The position numbers and the translations under genes were made by a program. From Phoronis ovalis (taxonomy: Eukaryota; Phoronida; Phoronidae), in the NCBI GenBank assembly GCA_028565635.1, contig JAOXYB010086386.1, positions 1 through 18,767 on the forward strand: DNA of 18,767 bases. Reading direction: 5' to 3'. A model generated the notes under the pieces. It did no database searches. It worked only from the letters and a program-made list of their open reading frames with translations, and was not told where the DNA came from. Positions 17,849 to 18,767 of the stretch are shown one piece after another. Within the stretch, counting starts at the first letter, position 1; each line of letters opens with the position of its first letter.

Positions 17849-17854
17849 AATAAA
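17849..17854 (+). terminator. Polyadenylation signal AATAAA
   Basis: A canonical AATAAA lies 77 bases after the stop codon, with a GT-rich stretch (about 17889-17908) downstream. It implies a short 3' UTR of about 100 bases, with cleavage near 17870-17880. Confidence 0.75.
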
Positions 17855-17879
17855 GTATCTTGTTTATAACTATACTTGG

Positions 17880-18767
17880 CAATGAAATGTGAATGTTCGC
17901 ATGTCTCGTAATGGACCATTTGCATGCACTTGAGGGCGCTACAGTCGGACATTTCAATACCGGCATCCTTTAGTTATACACAAAACTTTTTTCTTTTAAA
18001 TCTGACTTTAGAAAAGCTTTAACCAGTGAAAATTTAGCAAAATAAAAAAATAATAAATAGTGGTTTATGTATTGATATGCTCACAAAAAGGAGAGTAATT
18101 GTTAGATCAAAGAACATAGGATTTTTTTTTGGTTTTGGCTCAGCATGCGAAAGATGCGTGTTGTGGATGAACCGCGTGAGCTCACGCAGAACTAAGTCAG
18201 TGTTCATGAACAGAATGCGACATGCTGGGATCGCTTGGGTCTGAGACTGGTGGCTCCACTAAGTGCATGCAAATAGTCAATTCCCTCCTTTTATTGTCTG
18301 TAGCGTTAAATACTTATACTTAGAGGAACAAGAGCAGCTGGTAGCGCTAAGACCTGTACCTAACAGTACAGTATCACCAACCGCTTTTGTGCGTCGAATT
18401 ATATAATGACGGAATACAAACTAAAAGACAAACTAAAATGCACGACTTTCCAAAAACGTTGATACATATTGTATTAATTAGCAGAACAATTCTTTTTTAC
18501 TACTTGCGAGAGGACAAAACCAAATTTGAAAAAGTCATATAAAAGTTTTATATCATGTGCAAGTGTGGTAATCTGATTAAATTAAGATATTTGCTAAGCA
18601 CAAGTTTGGGAAAATTGGACCTGGATGAAGGTTATTGAATGATTCCAGGTACTGAGTTTCACTTCAAATTACTTTAGGATTGTTTAGGATGGATAGCAAA
18701 ACATGTAGTTATAGGCAATGCATTAGGGGTAACTATGATGGCCCTGAGCTACTGTCGTCGACAACTC
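17880..18767. other. No gene seen (downstream intergenic)
   Basis: No frame of useful length and no domain. Extra AATAAA strings near 18041-18056 lie in an A-rich run. Only the inverted repeat pair described separately stands out. Confidence 0.6.
17918..18274. repeat. Inverted 14-bp repeats downstream of the gene
   Basis: ATTTGCATGCACTT at 17918-17931 appears as its exact reverse complement at 18261-18274, with partial extension on both sides (GAC before, GTGG/GAGGG after). Each arm contains the octamer ATGCAAAT. It could mark the ends of a ~360-bp non-autonomous element or be a chance pair. No TSD is evident. Confidence 0.4.

Noticed and set aside
1-18767. CRISPR arrays, bacterial operons, rRNA or functional tRNA genes
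   Set aside because: None seen. The spliced animal gene shows this is a eukaryotic nuclear locus.

Overview
The window is AT-rich eukaryotic DNA holding one well-resolved, intron-rich animal gene in a bed of old mobile-element debris. Short GT-AG introns, domains carried on phase-1 exons, and an astacin protease fused to many ShKT modules and a MAM domain point to an aquatic invertebrate. I suspect a lophotrochozoan, perhaps a bivalve mollusc; the species call is inference only.

Layout. 108-1454: a degenerate Tc1/mariner transposon (minus-strand transposase relic) with TIRs and TA target duplications. 1460-1935: a 476-bp MITE with 56-bp TIRs and a 9-bp TSD, inserted against the mariner's right end. 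1945-6319: no gene seen; it holds a probable tRNA-derived SINE relic (about 4441-4570) and a diverged ~180-bp tandem duplication (about 5460-5830). 6346-17772: a plus-strand gene I resolve into 21 coding exons encoding 860 residues, with a poly(A) signal at 17849. Its introns hold a second, truncated copy of the same MITE family (intron 16), an independent foldback (intron 11) and a small perfect palindrome (intron 6). 17880-18767: no gene seen; one pair of inverted 14-bp repeats.

The protein reads: signal peptide; short propeptide with the FxGD aspartate-switch motif; complete astacin (M12A) zinc-protease domain with HExxHxxGxxH and an SxMHY Met-turn; Thr/Gly linker; two ShKT domains; short linker; seven more ShKT domains with Thr-rich spacers; C-terminal MAM domain. 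It is a secreted zymogen protease. The nine ShKT modules and the MAM domain probably set its targeting or oligomerisation. Every splice junction keeps frame, every exon from 7 to 19 is 1-1 symmetric, and no coding exon contains an internal stop, so the gene looks intact. The most unusual features are the nine-ShKT array between astacin and MAM, four extra cysteines confined to ShKT 1-3, and two possible frame-preserving splice variants.
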